A stretch of DNA of 64,000 bases from Pseudopithomyces maydicus (taxonomy: Eukaryota; Ascomycota; Dothideomycetes; Pleosporales; Didymosphaeriaceae). Of this stretch, positions 1 through 12,309 are shown piece by piece. A program made the position numbers and the translations under genes. The first letter of the stretch is position 1. Each line of letters starts with the position of its first letter. The stretch is taken from assembly GCA_026873275.1 (NCBI GenBank), contig JANTUC010000009.1, positions 1,116,001-1,180,000 on the forward strand. Reading direction: 5' to 3'. The notes below the pieces were generated by a model. That model was not told where the DNA came from. It saw only the letters and a program-made list of their open reading frames with translations, and did no database searches.

Positions 1-1715
1 CGAAAGAGCTGAGCAATCGGATCACATGACGCTTGTCCTGTGGATCTGCAATATTGACCTTGCGAACGAAGTCTATCTCTTTCTGGCTTGCTTTCCTCAT
101 AAGATCGTTTCTACGGATCATCTTGATTGCGACCAGTTTGTGGACATTGTTTTCGTCTGGTATGGTAGTGTCTTCGGCTTGGGCCACATTGGCAAAGACA
201 CCTCGTCCAAGATTCTTGATCATTCGATAGCGGCCGTTATTGACTAGTTCGTTGGCAATGAGCTTGTAATAGCCTTCGACATCGTCCCAATTGTCGAGTA
301 GCTTTTCGTCCAACACGGTACCTTTCGTAGCGTTGGCCACCTCTTCCAAAACCTCTTCTTCTTCTTCATCCTCGTCGTCATCGAAATTGAACATATCGAA
401 CACCTTCTTCTGCTTTTTCACTGGTCCTATCTTCTCAGCGGGCAGCGTCGAGAGGACCTTGGGGTCGGTCTCGTTGTAAGCGTCCGAAGGAATTTCAACT
501 TGGCGAGCCTTCTGCGCAGCACGGTCACGGTCGTCCAGCATGTCTTTTGTTGGATCGTACTCTGCCGCAGATGGGCTATTTCGCAGCAGGCCATCGCCTT
601 CGCTCAACGTTGCTTGTTTATCGATAATCATAACGTCGGGGGAGGCCGGAGCAGACGCAAAGTCGCCTTGCATTGGTGAACCTGCGGGCGAAATCGGGCT
701 TTCGGGCGCAGCAGGCGAGCCGGCGTTGGGAGTCGTGCTTTCGGAGGCATTGGCAAGCAGTGCTTGATGGAGTAGGTTGTCCTTCATCTTATCCTTTTCG
801 GCAGCTCGTATAGCCGCCCATCTACGGAGCTTCTCCTCGCGGGTTTCTTGTACAGGTACCGGTGCCGGTGCCTGGTCCTCAGACTCTAGCGAGAGGTCGG
901 ACATGTGCTGTGTTTGTGTCCTAATAGCACCGTTAGTTTAAAGCCGGAGATGGCTGGATGGAAATCCTACATCTCCGAGTCATTGTTGCCCACGTTCACG
1001 GCATCCTTCGGTTTGGATGCAGAGTAAGCTTGTGAACCGTCGGCAGTATCGTGAACGGGCTCGACCTGCTTCGAGGCGCGATCTTGTTGGATGTAGCCGC
1101 TACCGTTGAGCTCCGATTTTGCCATGGGGCGTATATGCTGGCGGAAATCGGGGACGGTAGGCGCATGGTCTGTATCTGCGTAGGACAGAGGCTTTGAGGG
1201 ACGCTTCTCATTGCGAGAAGGGCCCTGGTGGGGCGCAGTGCGAGTATGGTCGTAACGCACATCAGACCGATGCTCGCCGTGTCTGCTTCGGTCCGTGTGC
1301 TGGCGCTTGTCCGGACGGCCACCGCGTGGCGGCGAGGCCTTGCGCTTGTTGTGCGATCGGGCATCGTGAGTGCGAGGGCCTCCGGCTCGTCCGTGGCGGA
1401 ACGGGGAGGGCGACCTTGAATCTCGACGAGCATCGCGCTTAGCGCGGTAGGGCGAAGGCGATCGATCGCGGTTCCTACGGTATGGTGATGGCGAACGGCT
1501 GGGTGCTCTACGGTAGCGGTGGCCTTGGTGGTCAGCATGGTTAGGCACGGGCTGCAATTGCAGACAAACACACCATACTCGTCCGACGCTCCATCCCTGC
1601 CGAATGGCCTGCCAGAGTCGTTAATCTTGCGTTCGCGCGGCTGGTTATGGCTGGTTGCCTTGTTGTGCTGATATTCGACGACCTCGCCCTCCGACGAGCC
1701 GGCACGAGAGGGCAT
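1..1715 (-). CDS. prp4: Prp4-type spliceosomal serine/threonine kinase, N-terminal part (runs off the left edge)
   Basis: The gene reads leftward and is cut by the window start. The likely ATG is at 1715 (MPSRAGSSEGEVVEY...). An Arg/Ser-rich region follows at about 971-1557, with repeats such as SRSPSPYRRNRDRSPSP. A clean 50-nt intron at 921-970 (branch actaac) leads to an acidic linker and the start of a kinase domain: glycine-rich loop LGRGVFANV, then VAIKMIRRND with the ATP-binding lysine, then DKRHVIRL at the edge. An RS-rich head followed by a kinase domain with this loop is the Prp4 architecture; the family phosphorylates tri-snRNP proteins such as Prp6 and Prp31 in the nucleus. The join between the first exon and the RS region (about 1558-1640) changes frame by one base. 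I found no convincing intron there, so it is either an unrecognised intron or another missing base. Confidence 0.85.
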
Positions 1716-4700
1716 GGCGCCGCGTTGGGGGTTGGCAACCACCTAGAGACAGGTCTCTCGAAGATGTTGCGTCAGCTTGCTTCTTGCTGTGACAACAATT
1801 AAGCGCCTTTGTCACTGACTGTGTGTCCCGAGGTAGAGTGTTCGCCCAACCTGCCCGTTGTATGCGGGTGTCGGAGCACGCAGAGAGGAGACAAGGGCGA
1901 GTCGCGGCCCGGTGGACGGCAATGCAAGCACTGGTGAGGGACGCGGGGGAGGCGAAGAGGGAGGCGAAGAGGGAGGCGAAAGGGAAGCAGGCACCTGCGC
2001 GTGCGCGAGACAAGGTGCTTCTGGAGAATGCGACAGAGGCGGGGAAGTCGCGACCGCGTAGTACACCCAGAATGACGTGAAGGGTTTGAGCTTAGCTCCA
2101 GGCAGCATGGCCCGAGCGCCTCACGTGTCCGTTACATTCACTCCCAGATGACGAAGCAATCTTTGCGTCCCAGCTGTTGGTGGAAACAAGCTGCTGAGAT
2201 CCAGGACCTGTCGAGCATCATCCGAGTGCCTTTGCATGTCTGCACGATACGATCCCCAGCAGCCGTGGACATGTCCGTGTCGAGGTCGATACACATGTAC
2301 GTAGCCATGTACGAAGAATGCCATCCATGTGGACCTGAGCCCTTCTCGGGGAGGAAGGCTACATTTTGACATCTTCGCCAGCGCCTGTGTCATCTCTTAG
2401 TCCGCCACACACTCGCCTCACGTGCTCGAGGATAGCATGGCGCATCAACAGTAGCGTACTGCGTACCTGCCTGCATGAAACACTAGTCGAAAAGAAAGCT
2501 TCCAAGAAGCCCATCAGCGTCATACCATAATCTCCACTGTAACCTGAACAAGCTGTTTCCTAGACTATGCTAAAGTTACTCATGGTAATTGTCAGTTGTG
2601 TTCCACCTGGCGAGCATCTTACTGGCTGGATGCCACAGCCGAAGCAAAAGAAAACCAGGAAAAGAATATACATAGACTTTATTGATTCCAACTTGTCTAT
2701 TTCGAACACGGAAGCATACGCGCTGACAGCGTCTCACACTGCACTCCTGCAGTGAACTACGATAACCAAAGTCGGCCAGTGGGCGCAAGCGTACATGGAG
2801 TGTAAAACTGTAGTCTAGGTTTGAATAAGACTCTCGCTTCCTGTGCATGACCCTTGAATTAGTGATCACCTCCTGATCCCGGATATCGCCGTCAAGCTAG
2901 CCTAGCTGTTCACAATGTAAGCTTCATGGTCTAGGCGGGGTGATCTTCAGCACCTAAAACTTACTTTGGTATTCCGACTGCACGGATACACACGCCGCAA
3001 AATCCGAAGCGTTTGCGACTCGTTTATCGTGAATCATTCTTCACCATTCTTACACTGTCACTGATCATAGCTGAACGATAATGCGGCTAACATTAGGTAA
3101 GCTTGGGCCCTGGTGCTGCCGCAGCCCAATTCCAGTACCGAATTTCGTCGGGCCCAATTTATGAAGATCTGATGGCAGGGTCGAGAGCCGAGTTCGCCTT
3201 GCCCAGCTTTCCGAGCTTCATCGGGAGTAGTGGTGAAAAGCACAGGCCTGTCATATCGTGCAGCGGATCGTGTCGGAGAAATTAAACAGAAGTTCGTCCT
3301 CAGGACATGGACACGTTGTTTTGGGTTGGGGTTGAGCCCGTCTTGGTGCAGTGACAAGGAACGTGTCCCATCGCTGCCCAACGTCTTCCAACATTGTCAA
3401 GAGATCATCCCGACAAACTTTAAAATCAGTTGGTCAAGGGATTGATGTCTACGTGGACATTATGCAAGACCTGTGTGCCGTGAATACTGGGAATACGATA
3501 AACTTCAACCAGTTCACCAAGTAGTAGCACCTAATTCTCTAGGAGCTGCATGCAACGATCGAAACGCGCATTAAGCTGCATTAGCAACTTCGCAAGATTT
3601 GGTGTATGTAGATAACCGAGGCGGTTGTTATTAGCGACATTAGAAAGTTCAGTCGTCACCTACGACCAAAAGCCCTGCAACTTGGACATCCCAGTCATTG
3701 CAGCAGCGGATCACTCAGCCCGGACATCCCGGAGCTAGATTATATTGGTGGGAAACTTTGCCGCAGACACAGACCCTGAAAGCCGTTGGCGACACAAGAT
3801 ATGTAGACTTGCCCATGCTCAATTACTGTGGATTCACGCAGTCAAACCTGTTATTCATCGTAGTCTCTATGTGCGAGTCTGGATACGCATGCGTTTTTGT
3901 CAATTCGGTACGGCCATATTTTTCCAGGACCTGCTTTTTGCGTCACGCAAGCTCTCTATCGTGTGTTGTTAAATTGGCCAATGAAAACAGGCTCTTACCT
4001 AACCCTCCAAATCGACTGTTTTAAATCCCGCTAAAAAACGCATCTCATGCGCGCCAGAACACATCATGAGAAGTCAAGACTGAGTTGCTGTGCTTCATAC
4101 TTGGTCGGTGGTGATAGAAAGTGTAATTATTCGTGTTGTGCTATTATATTGACAAGAAAAACCCCCTGTGTGTTCCTGTAGCTTGGAACAATGATCCAGT
4201 GAGCTCTACAACCTGAAGTGAACTGTGTATTTGTGTTCGTAGCATGGAATCCATCACGGTACTCATATAAAAAAAACAGCGGACATCAGTCTGGTTCAAA
4301 GACCGCATATGAATCCAAGTTTTATTCGATTCTACGCCAACGAAACTGGGAAATTGACGCGCAACGCGTCCCTCTGTAGTGGTTTGGGGTCAGGCTAGGC
4401 CTGGCCATCCAATCGAACCTCACGGAGATAGTTCCGTAAATTTCCAAACCTCCCTACCAAGTCCCAGCCAGCATGACCAGCATAGAGTCCGAGCATGTTC
4501 GTCGCTCACCAAATGCAGTCTCTTGGCGGATCTTGGTCGAAATGCGTACTAGCTTCCACCTAAAGTATTAAAGCCCGGGCAGATAATCGGAAGAGACCAT
4601 TGACAAGGCTGATGTTGCCGTCGTTCCTTTTCAGATTTCTCAGTGCTAGTTGAGACGCTCCCGCTAAATAGTTCATCGCCGTTGTCTTGTCTCATAGAGT

Positions 4701-6786
4701 ACCTCAGGCTGACTGGAACCGCCTGCTATTTGTGGACAAGTGATAAATCCGTTTCGTAGCGTGTCCCAGGGCCGATCAGAGAGGCAGTTTTGCACAAGCT
4801 CAGAGCCACTAGCTGGAAGCAGGCATTGAGATCCTGAAAACCACAATTTTGTTCCCCTCAAGGCCGATGCACCCTGCATCGTCAAATGAACCAGTGGACT
4901 AGCTTACTTCAGGTACGAGAATTTTGGTACTTGATTTCAGTACTTGCTTTTGTGCTGGAATCGCGGCCCTCCGAGATGAGGCTATCAGAACATTGTTTCA
5001 TGCCTAGGCATGTGAAGAAAGCGAGCCGTGCAGGGCAGTGGCCGGGCGGAGTTTAGATTCATGTAACAAGATTCCAACATCCAGTGCCATCCACAAGCCG
5101 AGTTCCCCAGGTGCGTGAATAACGTCATACGTTGCATTAAAACTATGAAAGGTCGGGACCAGAAAACCGATCGTCAACTGTGACATGAGAGGGGCGAGCT
5201 GAGCCACCATGGCTCGGACCGATAACTGCACATGATCGTACTGCTGGCACTGGCATAGAGTGCCATGAGCACCCGCTTAACGAGAGGCTGTGCCTGACGA
5301 CAGCCCAACTGTTCCTTGCCGAATGACGGCCCGGGATTTGATCGTTTGTAAGGTCTAGATCGCTGTTGAGTGTTCGGCGCGAAGAACCACGCCATGCAAT
5401 GGTCAATCATGGCGCTTGTCCATGTGTAGCGCCGAGATTGAAGCGTCCCATGTCCCATTTGAGCTGCGAAACATAGCACCACGACTTACAAGTGCATGTT
5501 CCGTTGATGAAGAACAGGGACCTAGGACAGTACCTTACAGTGGTGAGCTCGTAGTGTCTGCTACTGTGCTGTGTACGCAGGTCGTGCAGGCTTGCGAGAC
5601 CGGGGATCGACAGGCCCAATCCCGTGGGGCTTGATTCCAGTTGGCGTTTGCCGTTCGAAATGACATGCGGAGGCGGCCGAGCCTCGATGTTTGTTCCGGC
5701 TTCCCCGCGGTCGGTCAAGCCTGGGTCCGCTAAGCGTTAGTGTCGATTTGGGTCCGTCTCGACACTGGTGTTTAGGTGAGCTGCGCATTTGAAACCCGTT
5801 CCAGCTGAGGGCGCTTGCCAGCGGCTTGAACGCAAGGGCTGGCCCGTCAAATGGTGGTTCCCATACGCAATGTCCCAGCAGCCGAAGAGGTATAGAAGAA
5901 AAAGCCCCGGAAAGGGACCTGCAGGGCTGCATTGTCGCACGGCCTCATTGCAAGGGTTATCTCCAGAATTCTTCGCCCAAGATAGCCGTCAAATACAAGA
6001 TATCCAGCCGAATCTGTTAGCATCGATATGATCTCACTGATGCCTCCCGAATCGGCAAATTCCTCGCCAGGTAAGCCAGCATGCGAGGAAGAGTCCTCTG
6101 CGGAACATCATCTTACAATCTGGCAGGTGCGAATTATTGGTATGGCAACGGCCTGCCGAATGGTGTGCCTAATGGCCTGTCCAGCAGTCTGGACGGGTTA
6201 CCATCCGAGCCCACCAACCCTCGAATACTTCGACGAGCATCCGAAGCCGTGATACATTCGAACGCATTCCACAGGTAAGGAGCATTTCATTTCAGACCGT
6301 CGCTGGGTCTCGCAAGCGTTGTTGTTTGGGAAAGCTCTGCACGCGTAAAAATCGCTTCTTGTCGAGAAAAAAACGCCACGTACCTCGAAGGATCACACGT
6401 TACATGCAGCGACCCACGATGTATCCTGGAAAAGCTTCGATTCTGAAACCTGGAACCATACCCTGGCAGTGTCTGTCGGCCATGGTGGGATGTACTGCCT
6501 ACATCACTGTTGGTCTCATGGCTATCGTCAGTTGGCAAATTTTCAACAGTCAACTAGACACATGTATGTCTCCGTGGATCGATACCATAAGAGCGCGGCC
6601 ATGTTCTTCGAGTTGATTGCAACCTGCCAGTGAGGAAGGTGTCGGTGAACTCGCCCTGGAAACTATTAGACTACTTCATACATTAAAGCCCTGGAAAGTG
6701 CGATAAGCGATTGGTTTTTTGTCGCTGTTCGGAAATTAGCACCTCCGTAATATAGTGGTGCCCCAAACTGACAAACTCGAAGCCAG
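1716..6786. other. Long gene-poor stretch
   Basis: About 5 kb without a coding region that I can support. ORFs on both strands are short, lack recognisable domains and show no plausible intron chaining. The segment next to prp4 (1716-2100) is purine-rich and probably its promoter and 5' leader. The rest may be decayed intergenic or repeat-derived sequence, but I see no terminal inverted repeats, LTRs or transposase or reverse-transcriptase motifs. Confidence 0.5.
1948..1983. repeat. 12-bp tandem repeat, three copies
   Basis: Unit ggaggcgaagag at 1948-1959 and 1960-1971, with a third copy at 1972-1983 that diverges in its last bases. It lies upstream of prp4 in a purine-rich tract. Confidence 0.8.
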
Positions 6787-8378
6787 GAAACGGTACAGGT
6801 GCCCTGGGACGGCATCGCCCCGCTGCACCTTGACACATCTACCGTGCTTCGCGCACAGTCTGTGGCTCCGTCCGCAAATCACAAAGCGCCTCTTGCGCCG
6901 AAACAAGGCCTCGCAGGTGCTCTAGGCAACGCAAGGAATCAACACCAGTCACCAATATCAGGCACCTATGCTTTGCGTACACCCCGGGGAAAAATTACCT
7001 CGATAGCTTGTGAGAGCTGTAGAAAACGTAAATCAAAGGTATGTTGCGCGACTGTAGAAGCTGCAGTCTGACTGAGATTTCTAGTGTGACGGTGTAAGGC
7101 CCAAGTGTAATACCTGTCAGACCAAGAATCTCTCTTGCGTCTATGACGTTGCGGAAGATGGAAAGACGACTACACAGCTGAGAGCCCACGTTAGGAGATT
7201 AGCGAAAGAATTGGATGACATGAAGTCAATTGTGTCTTTACTGGCGCTGGCACCGGATCGAACTTCTGCTGCCACCTGGGCTAGTGAGCTGGAGAAAAAT
7301 GGATTTGCTCACCATTCAGCGGAGGAAATCAAAAGAGCCCTTCAGGTAGGTTGTTCAAGGTCGGCTGATTCTACTGCATCATTGAAACCATTTTAGGAAG
7401 TAGGTGGCCAGTCGGGTCATATCCTGGATCAAGATGGTATGGAGACACCTGTAAGCGAGCAATTCCGTCGTCCATCTTTGAGTGTGGCCGAGTCCTCGTA
7501 CGATGGGGGTCCTCGAGGGGCGAAAGGTATGGAAGGACCCAAATAAGATACAGAAGACCTAGCTGATGTACAGATAGTCGAGAGCAGAGCCAACCCGCCA
7601 TAGCCTTCCCGGCATCCGACCACCGGATAGCTGGTGTGACTCCGTTGAATTATAACGAAGCGACCGAGCATGAAAAGTTTAGTTTTGAATGCGCCTTTTA
7701 TCGTCGAACGAAAAGAGAGATGCTTGCGAATGGATGGGATGAAGCCCAAATCTTTGGAAGAAATGAAGTCGACGTCGATACACTCCTCTTGGGGTTCGCG
7801 GATCCTCAAGAAAGCTTACCAGTCCCAACCTGGGCGGCGAAAATGATTAACAGGATGCTTCCATCTACTGCACTGCCGATACGATTGGCCTCCACATTCC
7901 TTCTGACAAAGATGATGCGGGTACGTATCCAAAGTGCGTCCCTCTGCGAAATGATATGCTGATGGCTTTAGTGGCTCATTTGGCCAAGTGTCGAGAACAT
8001 GAACTCTATGCCAGACTGGTTAATGCCTTTGGCAAGGCAAGACTGCTCAACATACGATCTGATCGTCGATCTCATACCTTGGTACTGTTCCTTTAAGATG
8101 AGCTGTCTGACCATTTCTAACTCTTCATCAGGCCTCAAATTCGCCAGTATCTGTATCAACATCCTGGAGAATTTGTTGCGGACGCATTCCTTGGCCTCGT
8201 AGGAGTCAATTGGCCGTATGCAGATGATGCGTGCCATTACTGGGAGATCGAATCGGCTTGCACGAGGCTGACTCCGCTTTTCGAAACGCACATTAGTGAT
8301 CTGGATAGTTGGACATTGGATTCGAAGTCTCTGGAACTTATGCCTCAACTGGATGGCTTAGTACCGATTGCGAGGTAG
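6787..8378 (+). CDS. Zn(II)2Cys6 transcription regulator with DUF3425-like C-terminal region; 5' exon not resolved
   Basis: Six exons: about 6787-7038, 7085-7345, 7397-7526, 7574-7920, 7972-8081 and 8132-8378. Introns of 46-51 nt end in good acceptors, and all phases agree. The zinc cluster is split by the first of these introns: ACESCRKRKSK, then CDGVRPKCNTCQTKNLSC, giving the C-x2-C-x6-C-x6-C-x2-C-x6-C spacing of fungal binuclear cluster proteins. The C-terminal half (WLIWPSVENM, then IPWPQIRQYLYQHPGEFV) resembles DUF3425, a region usually found in fungal bZIP-type regulators. No ATG is in frame between the upstream stop near 6769 and the zinc cluster. Translation must therefore start in an upstream exon (acceptors at 6786 or 6798, branch ctgac near 6769) that I cannot place. 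Target unknown; it stands alone in a gene-poor block. Confidence 0.75.
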
Positions 8379-10866
8379 TCTAGATACACACTCGATGCAT
8401 GATGTTTTTGGTAGGAGTCGAAGTCGCTTCTGATATGGCTTGGTTGCTTCCGGGGATACATTCGACGTATATCTCCAGGACCTTGGTAATTATATATCGG
8501 CGTTTTGGCGTGGGCATTGGCATTATGAGCCAACGTAACGGCTCTTAACTTGTTTTTCCGGATCGGTTTACTGTACTATAGGAGAGAATATGGGATACAT
8601 ACATTGAAATAAAATGTCAAAAGACAAAGAATGCATAGGATTCAATGAAACCATGGAATCATGGAATCATGGAACAACGACAACACACATTTCTGCCTGT
8701 CCTGCCTGTCCTGCCTGTGTTTACCTTCCCACGAAGCGGCGCTTTGTTTAAATATATCTGATAGCGGACGATGGCGAGTCCAGCCCCCGGCAAACGGATA
8801 CCCTAAACGCGCCAAGCCCCCAGAGGGGACCACTACGGGCGTACATATCCGCTCAGGCCTCTAACATGCCTAACGCGATTCTTTTCATCGATCCGATTAG
8901 GGACTTTTTTTAAATTGCGTGCAGCGGCTAGAGATCCATATTCCCAACTGCAGGGGCTCGCGTCAACTGCCATCCTAAACACTACCTAGAGTAACTCTCT
9001 GGGGCAATGGATAACTGCCACTGAACTCCCGGCGCAGCCTTTCGATGCATGCATTGGTGTTGCAGAGACCCAACCAAGGTCTGCAAGAGATATGAAGGCG
9101 TATGGCTAGCATCGCAAATGATTTCTTGTGGGGATCCATCTGCGCATGGAGCAAGTGTGGCGAGCAAATGAGGTGGGAGGAACAAACATCTGGATGGATC
9201 TTCACCCGCTGTGGCTGTGCATCTAGACCTTGCCTGCGATTGTACCATGGCCTAGACGTGGAGGAGCGCACATTTCTGGTGCGACAAACGGTGTTTCGAT
9301 AAATTTGGCTGCCTTGCCTCGTGTCTGGGGCGCTGAGAAGGGTTGTTCGTCGATTAGCTTTCTGTTGTATGCCGCGCGTTCCAGCCGCTTCCATCGATTT
9401 CAATTCACTCTTAAGTCAGAGCATTAAATGAGACGTGATTTTGAGTTCACAAAAAGCAACCTTCCACCTTCTCAATTCTGCGGATAATTTCCAACTCATC
9501 ACAAATGTCTAGACCCAAGACTTCTCTGAGGCTTCCCGTAACGCGAGTGCCAGCACCTTGGAATTGCATTCAGGCCACATCATGGACAGCATGCGTGTCT
9601 TCATCTGGCTTGCCCTGTTATAGTCTTCAACGTCTCAGATCTATGTGCGATGTTGCAAATATCGCGAAATGGCATGAAAGAGGTGCATCTCAAATACGAA
9701 AGGACTCAGCGTGCGACTCTGATTGGGAGTTATTTCAAAGTGGTCGTTACTGTGAATATTCACCAAAGTCATGGAGTGGAATAACGGCTTTCCCACTCGT
9801 GGGGCAAGCGATCTCAAATTTTGCACAATCTCACAAACAGAATTTACAGGTGTACTTTCCAGTGAGCTTTCACCACAGCGCGTGATGCATTCAAGCAGTG
9901 TGCTTCAGGCGGTCACCTACCCATGCCTTGACATGTGGTCCCCATCACATCGAGAGCCATGGCTCGGTCCTTTAAGCCACCCCTAAATCAATTTTGATAC
10001 CCGAATCATAGACATTGGTGATTGCTATTATCATGAATTTCGCTCTGTGTAGGTACACGCGTAGAGTCGATCTTTGCGCGCTTCGGTCATGTCAGGCATA
10101 GTTTTACACATTGGCTTCCTTCTCAGAGAAACTGGCATCGCATGACCGCTCCAGGCAAACTGCGATAATGAGACGATTGTGCTTTTGTAGCATGGCCACA
10201 TTATTACCATGTTCGAGTAGGTTGTGAGCTCAAACTGTGTTGCCTGTGAATTCACGCCCGAAATTGGGTTGGGGCGACTGTTGTTTTACGGTAGTTGTCT
10301 GAAACTCTAGTAGGTGGGGATGTCGCTTAGCGGGTGAATTGGTGATTGCGAGCACTTTGCAAGAATGAATATCGACACCCCATCTATGTACCTACGTAGT
10401 TCCATGTTGATGGCACGCAACAGTTCCAACTACTAAGCTTGATGCCAACGTGCATGTTCAGGGCCAACTAAGACATATAGAGTTAGCAACGTCTGTGGCT
10501 GCCGTTGTGCGCGGATAGGCCGCGTCTATCTATTTTGTACATGGCACGTAATCCTGACGACCATCGGGGAGCTCCACCAAAAACAAACTAGGCTGGCGCG
10601 GAGTTGCATTGCATGTGAATCACCTCGGAGCTTCGCGAGTGCGATCGAGAGTCTGGAATGTTCGCCACTGTCAATGCACAGCTCAGCCACAGCTTCAGCC
10701 ACATCTACGTCACTCAATTCGTCGTCTCTTGCTGAGCCCCTCCTTCTTATAGTTGTCTTTCCACTGACGACACTTCTCGAGATACCATTCCTCGAATCCA
10801 TACTAGATCACCTACCACTTTACATTCGAGCACATACACCACGCAAACCACACGTACGCATCAAAC
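8379..10866. other. Gene-poor stretch between the zinc-cluster gene and the RRM gene
   Basis: No supported gene. An ORF at 9505-9885 has no recognisable domain. Short tandem repeats lie at 8653-8719. The last 200 bases before 10867 are pyrimidine- and CA-rich, as expected for the promoter and leader of the next gene. Confidence 0.5.
8653..8719. repeat. Two adjacent microsatellite-like repeats
   Basis: An 8-bp unit atggaatc occurs nearly three times at 8653-8675. A 9-bp unit ctgcctgtc occurs at 8693-8701 and 8702-8710, with a last copy ending in g at 8711-8719. Confidence 0.75.
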
Positions 10867-11896
10867 ATGGCAACCGTGCACGTAGACAACATCTCGACGA
10901 AGACGTCTCAGGACGAAATCAAGTCCTTCTTCAGCTTCTGCGGCAAGATTTCCAACATCGACGTGAAGCCCACTGATGATAGCACGCAATCCGCCTCTGT
11001 GACTTTCGAGAAGCCCGCCGCCGCCAAAACCGCGCTCTTGCTGGATAACACCCAACTCGGACCTAACTCTGTGCACGTCACCTCCAAGTCTGCCGACGAT
11101 GCAGCCGATAAGGCGGCGTCAGCAGAAGGAGCCAAGGACGACGGCCATCACATCGAGCAGGAAGAGAAGCCCCGTGCCCGCATCGTGGCCGAATACCTCG
11201 CCCACGGCTACACCATCTCCGACAAGGCCATCGAACGCGCTCTTGCATTAGACCAACAGCACGGCATTTCCACCCGCTTCACGAGCGCTCTTCAGAATTT
11301 TGATCAGCGTTTCCAAGCTACACAGAAGGCTCAGGCCGTCGATACGAAGCTGGGTGTATCGGACAAGGTCGCCACTGGCTGGCGTGGCCTTACTTCCTAT
11401 TTCGACAAGGCTACCAGCACACCCACGGGTCAGAAGCTGAGGCAGTTCTACGAGACTGGCAACAAGACCGTTCTCGATGTTCACAACGAAGCCCGTCATT
11501 TGGCTGATCTGAAGAAGGAAGGTGGTATGTGCTGACTCCTTCAACGTTCTCACACAGCACCGTCGAGTACTGACTTTGGATGCAGGTGACAAAGCTACCC
11601 CTCATGCGATTTCTGGCTCCGACAAGACGCAGTGCAACTGCACTTCTGATGCCGGCAAATGCGGTTGCGCTCCTGGAAAATGTGCCTGCTCAGGCTGTGC
11701 AAAGGCAAAGGACATTTCTTCTGACGAGAAGGCCGAGCCGCATGCTATCGCCGGCTCTACCAAGACACAATGTAACTGCTCTGCCGATAGCGGCAAGTGT
11801 GGTTGCGCTCCAGGTCAATGCTCGTGTTCAGGATGCTCAAAGGCAGATGGTTCTACTTTCGCCGATAAGGCTGCCGCACCTGCTCCTTCCTCTTAG
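10867..11896 (+). CDS. Vip1-like RRM protein with two C-terminal metallothionein-like Cys modules
   Basis: Two exons, 10867-11524 and 11586-11896 (61-nt intron), encode 322 aa. Residues 1-80 form an RNA recognition motif (VHVDNISTKTSQDEIKSFFS, later SASVTFEKPAAAKTALLLD) typical of the fungal Vip1 family. The middle (PRARIVAEYLAHGYTISDKA, then TSYFDKATSTPTGQKLRQFY) also fits that family. The second exon encodes a duplicated Cys module at about residues 234-257 and 280-303. Each copy has seven cysteines in the pattern CNC...KCGCAPGxCxCSGC, separated by a repeated PHAI(S/A)GS linker. Cysteines in C-x-C and C-x2-C spacing look like fungal copper/zinc metallothioneins. I infer that the protein binds RNA and metal. 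The sequence does not show whether the tail is common in the family or peculiar to this lineage. Confidence 0.85.
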
Positions 11897-12309
11897 ATGA
11901 TATCCTTATGTTTTCGAGTACATCAATTTGGTCTCATGGGGGGGGGGGGGATGCAAAGTTGAAAGGGTTAAGGAATTTTCTTCATCAGTGTGTTTATGTA
12001 TCAGTGAACGACATCTGTTACGAGTGGACTTCGATTGAGATGAACTTGGTGAGGGTTAAAGAGTCAAAGTAGTAGATATTTAGTCTGAACAGCAATGAAT
12101 GTTATGAGCGAACAAGACAGGCGTGGGTCACTGCCAAAAGTAGGGGAAGTCGTATCAAATCGTTTTCATTCCAAATTCGCAATTGTCTGCTGTAGTATCA
12201 ACTCGATATCCGTAGTCAAGTTGGTTGTGTGATGATTAGGCTTAGAGCAGCGCACGAAATTTGATTCTTGTAATAGGTACAATTTTTTAGAGTTCTGTGT
12301 TTGTCGCAT
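11897..12309. other. Intergenic, convergent 3' ends; 13-G homopolymer
   Basis: This lies between the RRM/metallothionein-like gene and the sugar-kinase gene, which converge. It contains an uninterrupted run of 13 G at 11938-11950 and otherwise AT-leaning 3'-UTR-like sequence. Confidence 0.6.

Noticed and set aside
996..1742. Single 248-aa ORF as the complete prp4 N-terminus
   Set aside because: Its second half is in the wrong frame; the RS-rich sequence typical of Prp4 is in the adjacent frame, which joins the kinase exon across the 921-970 intron.
8755..8910. Possible transposon terminus (cctaa...ttagg and cgga...tccg short inverted matches)
   Set aside because: The matches are too short and imperfect, no target-site duplication is evident, and no transposase remnant is nearby.
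9505..9885. 126-aa ORF as a small secreted or effector-like protein
   Set aside because: There is no signal peptide or ordered Cys pattern, and no supporting intron or neighbouring evidence.
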